NCBI RefSeq assembly: GCF_004519315.1
Contig: NZ_SOZE01000015.1
Span: 62,001 to 126,000 of the forward strand
Direction of reading: 5' to 3'
Length of the DNA stretch: 64,000 nucleotides
From: Mucilaginibacter psychrotolerans
GTDB taxonomy: Bacteria; Bacteroidota; Bacteroidia; Sphingobacteriales; Sphingobacteriaceae
The stretch's first letter is position 1, and each line of letters begins with the position of its first letter. A program made the translations under genes and the position numbers. The notes beneath the pieces are model-generated. The model ran no database searches, had not been told where the DNA came from, and saw only the letters and a program-made list of their open reading frames with translations. Below, in pieces: positions 45,204-53,424 of this stretch.

Positions 45204-46007
45204 TCAACGTTTTTTAATAACGTAAAAAACGCTTTGTGGCGCTATGCGCTGGAGCTTATTTGTAGCATGATATTTCAAATTCCAGAGGAGAAAATTAGAA
45301 AGAAATTTATCCAGTAGTATGTAGCTTTTATATTTATATATTGGGATTTTCGAAAACCTAACCCAAGTCCGTTGGAAAAAGGCAGTCATGGTAAAACAAA
45401 AGCTTTCGTGTATAATCTGTAAAGGATGCTGAGCCAAAATGTCTCTGAATATGGGCAAAGGGATACCTCTCTCATTTGCGGTGAGGCCTTCCCTTGGTTT
45501 AGTCCAGTCGCCCATTGAAATAACAGGCTCACGAATGAGTATATACCCACCCTGTTTGGTAACCCGGCTCAACTCTGCTACTACGTAAGAAACATTGGGA
45601 ATATGATGAAGTGTTCCGAGTGAGGTTACCAGGTCAAAATAACCATCGGGATAATTGATAGTTCCTGAAATTTGCGGCATAGTATAAATAGGCGTAATGT
45701 TACCTAACTTATCGGATCGTAAATTATCAGATGGCTCAATAATATGTAAATTACTGATTTGGTCGATAATTGGTTCAAATTCATGCCCCCAGGCTGCACC
45801 AAGTCCAAGCACATTTTTAAAATGCCTGCCTTTCAAATAATTAAAGCCGTGCAGCTTGTTTAATGCATGATAATGGTATACGTACGTTTCCGCATTTTTA
45901 CTTCCCAGGTTGGCGTAAGCTTCTTTCTCCAGGTTATACCAGTTTTCTATCTCTTCAATAGTGAAATCGTCGCCGAATAGTTTTTTCTCGCTTAGGTAAG
46001 GATTCAT
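45204..46007 (-). CDS. Class I SAM-dependent methyltransferase
   Basis: The 267-residue protein has a class I fold: motif I VLGLGAAWGHEFEPI, an acidic residue at the end of strand 2 (LHIIEPS), and DLVTSLGTLHHIPNVSYVVA, followed by LSRVTKQGGYILIREP. Substrate residues are not readable. The coding sequence is richer in A and T than genes to the left and has no partner on its strand, which suggests acquisition. A role in modification of a surface sugar or lipid is possible but not supported by any neighbour. Confidence 0.85.
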   Translation of the reverse strand: MNPYLSEKKLFGDDFTIEEIENWYNLEKEAYANLGSKNAETYVYHYHALNKLHGFNYLKGRHFKNVLGLGAAWGHEFEPIIDQISNLHIIEPSDNLRSDKLGNITPIYTMPQISGTINYPDGYFDLVTSLGTLHHIPNVSYVVAELSRVTKQGGYILIREPVISMGDWTKPREGLTANERGIPLPIFRDILAQHPLQIIHESFCFTMTAFFQRTWVRFSKIPIYKYKSYILLDKFLSNFLLWNLKYHATNKLQRIAPQSVFYVIKKR

Positions 46008-46167
46008 TAAATTATAAGTTAATTTGATGATATTACGCTAGGTGAAATCGAAACGCTTGGTAAAAAATATGTTAAATAAATTTCGATTTTAACCCAGCGT
46101 TTACCAGGAGACCTGCGTAACCTATACAGGAAACTATGGATACCAATATTCTTATTATACTGCCTTG

Positions 46168-46749
46168 ATGAGCTTATTTTTCAATCAGGAAGAAAAGCTA
46201 ATCAATGGGTGCAAAGCAAATGAGCGCCAGGCGCAGGAAGGTTTATACAAACGCTTCCATGCCGAAATGCTACGCTTGTGTTTTCGTTATTTAAAATCAG
46301 ATGAGCTTGCCGGTGAAGCGCTTAACGCAGCTTTTTTGAAGGTATTTCAGCATATCGGCGAGTTTGATTTGAAGAAGGGCGAACTGGGCGCTTGGGTTAG
46401 AACCATAACGGTGAGGACATGTATTGATCTGGGCAGAAAGGAAGCGAAGTTTTATGAAATAAAAGGCTATAAGGACACAGACGACATTTTTATCATTCCT
46501 GCCGTACTTGATAAACTTTTTGCCGAAGATATGCTGAAATTGATTCGCGTATTGCCTGAAGCTACGCAACTCGTTTTTAACCTTGCTGTAATTGATGGTT
46601 ATTCACATAAAGAGATTGGAGAACAACTAGGAATTAGTGAAAGCACTTCGCGCTGGCATTTATCTGAAGCGAAGAAACAGCTAAGGCAAATGTTGTCATC
46701 TGCTGAACAAAGTATTGATAAACCAACTGAAAACAAGGAGGCAAAATGA
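46168..46749 (+). CDS. ECF-type RNA polymerase sigma factor
   Basis: The ATG at 46168 gives 193 residues; the TTG one codon upstream is less likely. Region 2 is seen in LYKRFHAEMLRLCFRYLKSD and FLKVFQHI, and region 4 in LPEATQLVFNLAVIDGYSHK and IGEQLGISESTSRWHLSEAK, a clear helix-turn-helix. The end overlaps the next gene by four bases (ATGA), so the two products are made together. The downstream gene takes the place that an anti-sigma factor would have. Target promoters are unknown. Confidence 0.93.
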   Translation: MSLFFNQEEKLINGCKANERQAQEGLYKRFHAEMLRLCFRYLKSDELAGEALNAAFLKVFQHIGEFDLKKGELGAWVRTITVRTCIDLGRKEAKFYEIKGYKDTDDIFIIPAVLDKLFAEDMLKLIRVLPEATQLVFNLAVIDGYSHKEIGEQLGISESTSRWHLSEAKKQLRQMLSSAEQSIDKPTENKEAK

Positions 46750-48347
46750 AGAATTCAGCATGGAATCAAAGACTTTGGCTTAAGAAGCTTGACAAATTAC
46801 CTGTAGAAGACGCAGATTTGGGTTGGAAGGGAATGTGCAATTTACTTGATAAGCAAATGCCTGTAAACGGTAATCAGTTGGGTCGATCCGGTCATTCATC
46901 AGTAAAGTTAATGAAAATTGTAATGAGCTACCTGGTACCCATAGTTACAATTACAGTTATTACCCTACATTATGCTTTGCCTGTATTTCATCCCGTCAAA
47001 ACTGATAAAATAAATAGGAGTAGTATTAAAGCGGATACAAACGATCAAAATCAACAAAACAATACTAGTACAAATATTCCGGAAACATTATCCCGGATCA
47101 AAACATCGTATGACTCATTAATGATTGAAAAATCACCGAAACAATCACCAAAGATTTTACCCGGAGCAGTCGGAAGTATTACTACAGCTTCATCAAAACA
47201 GGATACACCTTTTACCGTCGCAAATAATCGTATAGCAACCGCCAGTATTCCGGCTCTTAAAAATATCAAAAGTAAAAATAGCGCAAGTAACGTCTTGTAT
47301 AATAGCTCACGTTACCATAATGCCGAAAAAGATGGTAAACGAACACTAAAGCAGGTCGACCAATCAATGCGTCGAAAAACGGGTAATATTTCATTAACCA
47401 GTCGTCAATTATTGCCGACAAGGAATTCAACTGGTAACAATTCCTATGATATTAAAAACAGAGGCAATAGTATAGAATTAACAGATAAAATAGCACAAAA
47501 ACAGCCTATCGCAATACATTCAAATAGCGAAATGCAACCTGAATTTGTGGGCAGTGGCATTAACGATGCTAACACGGTTGTGCAAGGTTCTACACCTAAT
47601 GACACTGTAGGGCGGCAGCCTGTTAAATCAACCCTTAATGATAAAACTCACACTCAAAAAAGTGCGGTGGGCAACGCCAACAAACGAAACACAACCAGTT
47701 CCCTAAAAGCCAAATTGATAAAAAGCAAGTCCGTCAAAAACAAAAAATCTAATCAAATTATTACTCCGCAGTATAATTACGGTCTTGAAGGTGGATCAAG
47801 TATAGGTGCAGGTAACAGCACCAGTTTTTATTTTGGCGGATTTGGCACTTATTCCATAAAACCACGCTTATTAATCAATTTGGGAGTGCGTATTAACAGT
47901 AACAGAACTATTTCGGGAAGGTTTACACACTTAAGTTATCATGCTCAGGATTCCATACCGCCTTTTGCCATAGTTGATACCCGTAAGCTGTTAGTTGCCG
48001 ATATTCCTGTAACGGTTGAGTACAAGCTATCAAACACGCTTAGCATCAAAGCAGGAGCTCTTTTTATCTTACCAATCAAACAATCAGGAGTAAGCACTAA
48101 ACTCGCCCCAATAGCTTACCCGCGCGACACATTGGATTATACCCAGGAAATCAATGCCGCCCTCAACCACACGACAATTAATAAGGTCAACATAGGGTTC
48201 ACAGGCGGAATAAGCCTGCATATTAAAAAGTTTGACATCAATGCAAATTACCAGGTACTTAAGCCATATAAAATAGGCAATGCATTGGGTAACTATAGTA
48301 AAACTTATCAAACTTTTCAGTTGGGGATAGGGTGGCGATTTCGTTAA
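46746..48347 (+). CDS. Inner-membrane-anchored protein with C-terminal outer-membrane barrel, possible anti-sigma factor
   Basis: The 533-residue protein has three parts. Residues 1-55 are cytoplasmic, with LKKLDKLPVEDADLGWKGM, the kind of short Trp-containing segment seen in Bacteroidota anti-sigma candidates. One membrane helix spans about 57-80. Residues 81-335 are low-complexity and rich in Ser, Asn, Thr and Lys. Residues 336-533 look like an eight-stranded PorT-type barrel, ending FQLGIGWRFR. One chain could thus bridge both membranes and report barrel assembly or outer-membrane state to the sigma factor that it overlaps. The barrel and bridging are inferred from strand pattern only. Confidence 0.75.
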   Translation: MKNSAWNQRLWLKKLDKLPVEDADLGWKGMCNLLDKQMPVNGNQLGRSGHSSVKLMKIVMSYLVPIVTITVITLHYALPVFHPVKTDKINRSSIKADTNDQNQQNNTSTNIPETLSRIKTSYDSLMIEKSPKQSPKILPGAVGSITTASSKQDTPFTVANNRIATASIPALKNIKSKNSASNVLYNSSRYHNAEKDGKRTLKQVDQSMRRKTGNISLTSRQLLPTRNSTGNNSYDIKNRGNSIELTDKIAQKQPIAIHSNSEMQPEFVGSGINDANTVVQGSTPNDTVGRQPVKSTLNDKTHTQKSAVGNANKRNTTSSLKAKLIKSKSVKNKKSNQIITPQYNYGLEGGSSIGAGNSTSFYFGGFGTYSIKPRLLINLGVRINSNRTISGRFTHLSYHAQDSIPPFAIVDTRKLLVADIPVTVEYKLSNTLSIKAGALFILPIKQSGVSTKLAPIAYPRDTLDYTQEINAALNHTTINKVNIGFTGGISLHIKKFDINANYQVLKPYKIGNALGNYSKTYQTFQLGIGWRFR

Positions 48348-48722
48348 ATTTTATACTTTCTGCTATTAGTAAGATGCTACAGTCATATATCGAACCTGCT
48401 CAGAATTCGCAGCACTAAGCGCTTTTATACCAATATAATAGCGCCATCACCCTTTCCGGTATACTTTTGAAAGCAAAAAAAAGCCATGGCCAAAAATGAA
48501 AGTGAGGAATTCATCATACTTAATTCTACCAATTTGTTGTTACCCCACTATACATAGGTTAAATCATGCACCATAAACATTCTTAAATCCGTGCTGTTTT
48601 CTATAAATCAGCAATAAACCGGGCAGAAGAAGCACCATAACTAAAAGGTCTTTTCGCACAATTAGACCTTTTTTTGCTCTTAACATTCCTCTCAAAGTGC
48701 ATGCAAAAAAAAGTAATGGATT
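48348..48722. other. Convergent gap with terminator, A+T-rich
   Basis: Apart from the terminator at 48643-48675, this 375-base gap holds no recognisable gene. The largest frames are short and lack protein-like composition. Confidence 0.4.
48643..48675. terminator. Bidirectional terminator
   Basis: The stem aaaaggtct (48643-48651) pairs with agacctttt (48664-48672) and continues into a T-run on the plus strand. On the minus strand the stem is followed by a shorter T-run, about 50 bases past the GntR stop. It lies between convergent transcription units. Confidence 0.75.
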
Positions 48723-49451
48723 CTATCGCGTACTTTCAACTGTATAAACAAAACTATCCGCCTTATAATAACCTATATTAAATTCAATAGGTCGCTCGCC
48801 CTGATCGAAAACAAAGCGTTTTCGGAACAGGATAGGGCTGCCTATTGGTACACGCAGCTTATCGGCAATGAATTTATCAGCAGCCATGGCGCTGATCTCT
48901 TCTTTGGATAATGTTGCAATAACCGAATGTTCATGTTCCAGCAGCTCATACAGCGGTCTTTTAAAGTCCTCATCGCCCGTTAAACCCACCCTTGGATGAA
49001 AGTACGAAGCAAAGTACACAAAGGGTTCATCCGTTTTACCCCGCACTCGTTCCATTTTTAAGACCTGTTTGTCGGGTTTGATCTCAAAAAAGCGGGTCAC
49101 TTCGGCATTGGGCATTGCCCAGGTAACATGTAATTCAAAGTTACGGATGGTAATGCCCCTAAGCTTCATCTCCTGCGAAAAACTAAGCCAATTGTTTGAT
49201 TTTGAACTTACCCCGGCTTGCGCAACCTTAGTACCCATACGTTTTTTACGTACAAGCAGGCCTTCAAAAACCAGTTTGTTAATAGCCTGCCTAAGCGTAG
49301 AGCGTGATATGGCCAGCATTTTTGCCAGCTCAATCTCGTTGGGCATTATTTTGCCGTTTTGATATTCTTCCTCGGCAATTAGCTGCCTTAACAGGGTTTC
49401 TGCCTGGGCGTGCAGCGGGATAGGGCTTTTATGATCTATGGAGTAGCGCAT
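48723..49451 (-). CDS. GntR/UTRA transcriptional regulator of the mannan locus
   Basis: From the ATG at 49451 the protein has 242 residues. The winged helix covers about residues 8-75 (LRQLIAEEEYQNGKIMPNEI, LAISRSTLRQAINKL) and the UTRA effector domain the rest. Such HutC-type regulators bind short palindromes and release them on binding a sugar phosphate. It is divergent from the phosphomannose isomerase gene, and three copies of a 19-base tgtaca-centred sequence lie in the gap, so it should regulate both directions. The effector may be mannose 6-phosphate, by analogy only. Confidence 0.9.
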   Translation of the reverse strand: MRYSIDHKSPIPLHAQAETLLRQLIAEEEYQNGKIMPNEIELAKMLAISRSTLRQAINKLVFEGLLVRKKRMGTKVAQAGVSSKSNNWLSFSQEMKLRGITIRNFELHVTWAMPNAEVTRFFEIKPDKQVLKMERVRGKTDEPFVYFASYFHPRVGLTGDEDFKRPLYELLEHEHSVIATLSKEEISAMAADKFIADKLRVPIGSPILFRKRFVFDQGERPIEFNIGYYKADSFVYTVESTR

Positions 49452-49496
49452 AACGGTTACGTTATACAATGATAATGAATTTTATCAAATAGTTAA

Positions 49497-49515
49497 TATG
49501 TATGTACATAATCAC
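49497..49515. promoter_or_regulatory. GntR operator, copy A
   Basis: The bases tatgtatgtacataatcac contain the palindrome tatgtacata (49501-49510). This copy lies 46 bases ahead of the GntR start codon and probably mediates autoregulation. Confidence 0.65.
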
Positions 49516-49584
49516 TTTTTTGAAATGGCCTAATGGTGTAATATGCACACTTTGTAGCCATAAAAATATAATTCAAAAATTAAT

Positions 49585-49613
49585 TTGGATAATTAAATAT
49601 TTTTCTATGTTTG
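49585..49613 (+). promoter_or_regulatory. Promoter of the isomerase-transporter operon
   Basis: A -33 ttg (49585-49587) and a -7 tatgtttg (49606-49613) are spaced by 18 bases, a full consensus match. The -7 element is part of operator copy B, so a bound regulator would block RNA polymerase. Confidence 0.65.
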
Positions 49614-49624
49614 TACATTACTAC
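49606..49624. promoter_or_regulatory. GntR operator, copy B
   Basis: The bases tatgtttgtacattactac align with copies A and C, with tgtacat at the core. It overlaps the -7 element of the plus-strand promoter. Confidence 0.65.
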
Positions 49625-49695
49625 TTTATAAACCAGTAATTACCACCAATTTTCAAGCACGCGCCACTAAGATGGTGTTTTTACAACTAAATTAA

Positions 49696-49714
49696 TATGT
49701 ACATACATTACTAC
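49696..49714. promoter_or_regulatory. GntR operator, copy C
   Basis: The bases tatgtacatacattactac differ from copy B in only three positions and end six bases before the start codon at 49721. Binding here would also cover the ribosome binding region DNA and act as a roadblock. Confidence 0.65.
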
Positions 49715-49720
49715 AAATAA

Positions 49721-51532
49721 ATGAATAGCGAAATTAAGATTGAAGAGCACATAGAATTGGAAAATGCTGCCCTGCGTAAAACTTCGCAGTATTTAATGCC
49801 CGCCAAAATCGATGGCTCATTGCCCGGGAAAGGCGAATACAATGTTTATCCGTTTTGCAGCATTGGCGATGGGAAGATCTTCAGCGGATATTCCTCGCTG
49901 GTGACTTGGATAGTGGCGCAAAAAACCGTTGTTATTGATGGTTACGCCGGCGTTTTTTTCGATAAGATCAAAGGTGAGTTAGATCTGTTGCTGGAGATAG
50001 AGGGGCTGGTAACAAACTGGGTAGAAACAGTCGATTTTTTAAAAGACCCGCAGGATGTGCAGCAATTGGTTACGCCATTTTTGGGCGAATACGAATCTGT
50101 TTGGGGTACCAAATGTAGTTTAACACTTACAGACCTTTTTAAGGAAGACGAACTTATCGGGCAACTGCCCGATGAATCGACTGCGATCAATATTATCATA
50201 GGCCCGGGTGCTGCCCTGGCCAACTGGGATGCAGCAATTATTTATATCGATCTGCCGAAGAACGAACTGCAGTTCAGGATGCGGGCGGGCGCTGTTACCA
50301 ACCTTGGTGCTGCCGAAATTGCAGAGCCTTTCCAAATGTATAAACGCTTTTACTTTGTGGATTGGGTACTGCTCAACAACCACAAAAAAGCTCTTCTTGA
50401 TAAAATAAGTGTAGTTGCAGACGGGCAATGGCCAAACACCCTCCACTGGATGTTTAAAACAGACCTTACTGATGGTCTGGATACTATTAGCCGGTCAACC
50501 ATTAGGGTGCGGCCTTGGTTTGAACCAGGCGCTTGGGGCGGGCAATGGATAAAAGACCATATCAAAAACATCAATACCGATGTCGTTAATTATGCCTGGT
50601 CGTTCGAACTGATCGTGCCCGAGAACGGGATCGTTTTTGAAAGCAACGGCAACTTACTGGAAGTATCCTTTGATACGCTGATGTTTCACAACAACCAACA
50701 GGTATTAGGAAAACATGCCGATATTTTTGGCGACGAGTTCCCTATCCGCTTTGATTTTCTGGACACTTTCGACGGCGGCAACCTTTCTATCCAATGTCAC
50801 CCAACGCTTAAATACATCCGCGAGAACTTTGGAGAGAACATCACCCAGGACGAGACCTATTATATTTTAGACTGTGACAACAGCGCGAACGTGTACCTGG
50901 GTTTCCAGGAAAACATCAACCCTGCCGAATTCAGGACTGCACTGGAAGAAAGCCAGGCCGCCGGTAAAGAGATAGATATAGAAGAATATGTACAATCGCA
51001 TCCCGCCCAAAAGCACGACCTGTTTCTGATCCCTAACGGAACCGTACATAGCGCCGGCGCAGGCAACCTGGTGCTGGAGATCAGCGCAACGCCTTACATC
51101 TTCACCTTTAAAATGTACGACTGGGTGCGGCTCGATCTGGATGGTAACCCACGCCCCATTAACATAGATCATGCGTTTAATAACCTTGATTTTGAGCGTA
51201 AAGGCAGCCGTGTACAGGATGAGTTGATCTCCAAACAGCAGGTTATTGAGCAGGCCGAAGGATGGCAAATTGTTCACGTGCCCACCCATGCCGATCATTT
51301 TTACGATGTACATCGTGTGGAGTTTGATAATCAGGTCACCATTAGCACCAATAATTGCTGCCATGTATTGATGCTGGTAGAAGGTACGGGTATCAATATC
51401 GAAACCGCAGATGGCTCCATTAAAGAATATGCCTATGCCGAAACGGTGGTCATACCCGCAGCAGCGGGTTCTTACAAATTAACCAACCTGGGCAACGGGC
51501 GCGCAAAAGTTATTAAAGCATTTTTAAAATAA
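49721..51532 (+). CDS. Class I phosphomannose isomerase fused to a degenerate kinase-like domain
   Basis: The 603-residue protein is about 200 residues longer than a usual PMI. Residues from about 320 to 603 carry the cupin isomerase, with Gln358 and His360 in QCHP, Glu378 and His443 as likely zinc ligands, and PNGTVHSAGAGN. It should interconvert mannose 6-phosphate and fructose 6-phosphate. Residues from about 60 to 240 look like a uridine-kinase-type P-loop fold (VVIDGYAGVFFDK, GPGAALANWDAAIIYIDLP), but the Walker A Gly-Lys-Thr/Ser is missing, so this part is probably not an active kinase. The gene is first in the regulated operon. Confidence 0.8.
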   Translation: MNSEIKIEEHIELENAALRKTSQYLMPAKIDGSLPGKGEYNVYPFCSIGDGKIFSGYSSLVTWIVAQKTVVIDGYAGVFFDKIKGELDLLLEIEGLVTNWVETVDFLKDPQDVQQLVTPFLGEYESVWGTKCSLTLTDLFKEDELIGQLPDESTAINIIIGPGAALANWDAAIIYIDLPKNELQFRMRAGAVTNLGAAEIAEPFQMYKRFYFVDWVLLNNHKKALLDKISVVADGQWPNTLHWMFKTDLTDGLDTISRSTIRVRPWFEPGAWGGQWIKDHIKNINTDVVNYAWSFELIVPENGIVFESNGNLLEVSFDTLMFHNNQQVLGKHADIFGDEFPIRFDFLDTFDGGNLSIQCHPTLKYIRENFGENITQDETYYILDCDNSANVYLGFQENINPAEFRTALEESQAAGKEIDIEEYVQSHPAQKHDLFLIPNGTVHSAGAGNLVLEISATPYIFTFKMYDWVRLDLDGNPRPINIDHAFNNLDFERKGSRVQDELISKQQVIEQAEGWQIVHVPTHADHFYDVHRVEFDNQVTISTNNCCHVLMLVEGTGINIETADGSIKEYAYAETVVIPAAAGSYKLTNLGNGRAKVIKAFLK

Positions 51533-51537
51533 GCATT

Positions 51538-52968
51538 ATGAGTGTCGCTATAAATAGTTCAAAAACGGCTAAAAAAAGCAATGTGTACCTGTATTTGGTG
51601 TGCTTGGTTGCTGCATTGGGCGGTTTTTTGTTTGGTTTTGATACCGCCGTAATTTCAGGCACCATTAGCCTTGTAAAAACCGACTTCAACTTAAGTTCGG
51701 TAAGCGAAGGCTGGTTTGTAAGCTGCGCCTTGCTGGGTTGTATCATTGGCGTAAGCTTTTCCGGAAAGTTGAGCGATAAGTACGGCCGGAAGATCGTGCT
51801 CATCCTGTCGGCCATTTTGTTCCTGGCATCGGCAGTGGGCTGTATGTTATCAGGGTCTTTTAATACCCTTATTGTTTTTAGATTAATAGGTGGTTTGGGC
51901 ATAGGCGTAGCCTCTATGGTATCGCCGCTTTATATTTCCGAGTTTGCGCCATCGCGACTGAGGGGCATGATGGTGTCGCTGTACCAGCTGGCATTAACCA
52001 TTGGTATTGTGCTCGCATATTTTAGCAATGCTTACCTGGCCAATCATACATCAGAAACATATGTGGGAGATGCCATGCAAAAATTATTTTCGGCCGAAGT
52101 GTGGCGCGCCATGCTTGGATTGGGTGCCTTACCCGCCGGTATATTTTTATTGTGTTTGTTTTTGGTGCCCGAATCGCCGAGGTGGCTTCTTTTAAAAGGG
52201 CAAGAGCAAAAAGCTACCGACATTTTAGTAAAGATAGACGGAGCGGATGCGGCCGTTAAAGAGATAAAAGCTTTTAAAGCACAGGGAGACGACAATAACA
52301 CCTCCATAAAAGAACTATTCACCCCGGTTTACCGCAAGGCCTTGTGGATTGGTCTCCTGCTGCCGTTCCTGTCGCAGGTATGCGGTATTAATGCGGTGAT
52401 CTATTATGGGCCGCGCATTTTAGAGCAGGCCGGGTTCACCTTAAATAATGCGCTCGGTGGGCAGGTTACCATTGGGCTGGTAAACGTGGTGTTTACTTTT
52501 GTGGCCATTTTTACGGTAGATAAATGGGGCAGGCGCCCGCTGCTGTTTGTTGGCATAGGTGGTGCGGTACTTTCGCTGGTGGTTATTGGCGTTTTGTTTG
52601 CACTTGGCCTCACCTCCGGCCCCTGGATACTCATCTTCATCCTCGCCTTTATAGCTTGCTTCGCCTTTTCTTTCGGCCCGGTTTGCTGGGTTGTGGTGGG
52701 CGAGGTATTTCCAAATGCTATTCGCGGTAAAGCTATGGCGCTGGCTACCCTTTCTTTATGGGTGGGCAACTTTCTGGTGGGCCAGTTAACGCCGGTAATG
52801 CTGGAGGGCTTAGGCTCGGCACGGACATTTTGGCTGTTTGCCCTATGTTGTTCACCGGCCTTTTGGCTCACCTGGAAACTGATCCCCGAAACCAAGGGTC
52901 GCTCGTTGGAGGACATTGAGGCCTATTGGAAAAGCACTTATTACAACTCCCCTAAAACCACTAAGTAA
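51538..52968 (+). CDS. MFS sugar:H+ symporter, XylE/GalP type
   Basis: The 476-residue protein has twelve membrane helices and all sugar porter signatures: GFDTAVISG in helix 1, DKYGRKIVL after helix 2, PESPRWLL after helix 6, QVCGINAVIYYGP in helix 7, DKWGRRPLLF, and PETKGRSLEDIE at the end. It begins five bases after the isomerase gene, so mannose is the most likely substrate. Import by a symporter needs a separate cytoplasmic kinase to make mannose 6-phosphate; none with an intact motif is in the window. Confidence 0.93.
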   Translation: MSVAINSSKTAKKSNVYLYLVCLVAALGGFLFGFDTAVISGTISLVKTDFNLSSVSEGWFVSCALLGCIIGVSFSGKLSDKYGRKIVLILSAILFLASAVGCMLSGSFNTLIVFRLIGGLGIGVASMVSPLYISEFAPSRLRGMMVSLYQLALTIGIVLAYFSNAYLANHTSETYVGDAMQKLFSAEVWRAMLGLGALPAGIFLLCLFLVPESPRWLLLKGQEQKATDILVKIDGADAAVKEIKAFKAQGDDNNTSIKELFTPVYRKALWIGLLLPFLSQVCGINAVIYYGPRILEQAGFTLNNALGGQVTIGLVNVVFTFVAIFTVDKWGRRPLLFVGIGGAVLSLVVIGVLFALGLTSGPWILIFILAFIACFAFSFGPVCWVVVGEVFPNAIRGKAMALATLSLWVGNFLVGQLTPVMLEGLGSARTFWLFALCCSPAFWLTWKLIPETKGRSLEDIEAYWKSTYYNSPKTTK

Positions 52969-53054
52969 GAAAAAGAAAATCGAAACTATTAATCGTGCGG
53001 CATGAAGAACCGCATTAATGTAATCCTAAAATAATCAAAAATCAACCAATTGCT

Positions 53055-53383
53055 ATGAGAATGAAACTATTACAAAAACTAAAAAAATTAAGGAGGCTAT
53101 ACATCCCCCCCTTTGTGCTGATGCTCTTTTGTATCGCAGTGCTTAATTGCAGCTTTGCGCAGGCAGCTGCCCCCGCAGCTGTCAACACCACTAGAGTAGC
53201 CGATATTATCGTTACCGGGCGAGTGCTTGACGAGCAAAAACAGCCGCTGCCTGCTGTTAACATCAGTATTGCAGGTACTACAGTTGGTACCGTTACTGAT
53301 GTGAACGGTAAGTTTATAATTACGAAGGTGTGGACCAGGCCTGGATGCAGCGCCTGCAGGTAATGCTTTCCAAATATAAATAA
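53055..53383 (+). pseudogene. susC remnant fused by deletion to the tail of another gene
   Basis: The first 92 or so codons are the start of a SusC receptor: a signal peptide and a carboxypeptidase-regulatory-like domain (VTGRVLDEQKQPLP, GTTVGTVTDVNGKF). Directly after GKFIITK the SusC sequence stops, and the frame ends at 53363. In another frame, from 53312, the bases read as a protein tail, YNYEGVDQAWMQRLQVMLSK, ending at 53381-53383. The simplest reading is a deletion that joined the head of susC with the end of a gene further on and removed everything between. The junction lies near 53312-53330. The identity of the tail gene is unknown. Confidence 0.75.
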
Positions 53384-53424
53384 GAAACAAATGCTGCCCG
53401 GTTGGCAGTATACGCTATACAACT

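Noticed and set aside
52986..53022. Hairpin tgcgg/ccgca after the sugar transporter as terminator
   Set aside because: The stem is short and no T-run follows; it may be chance.
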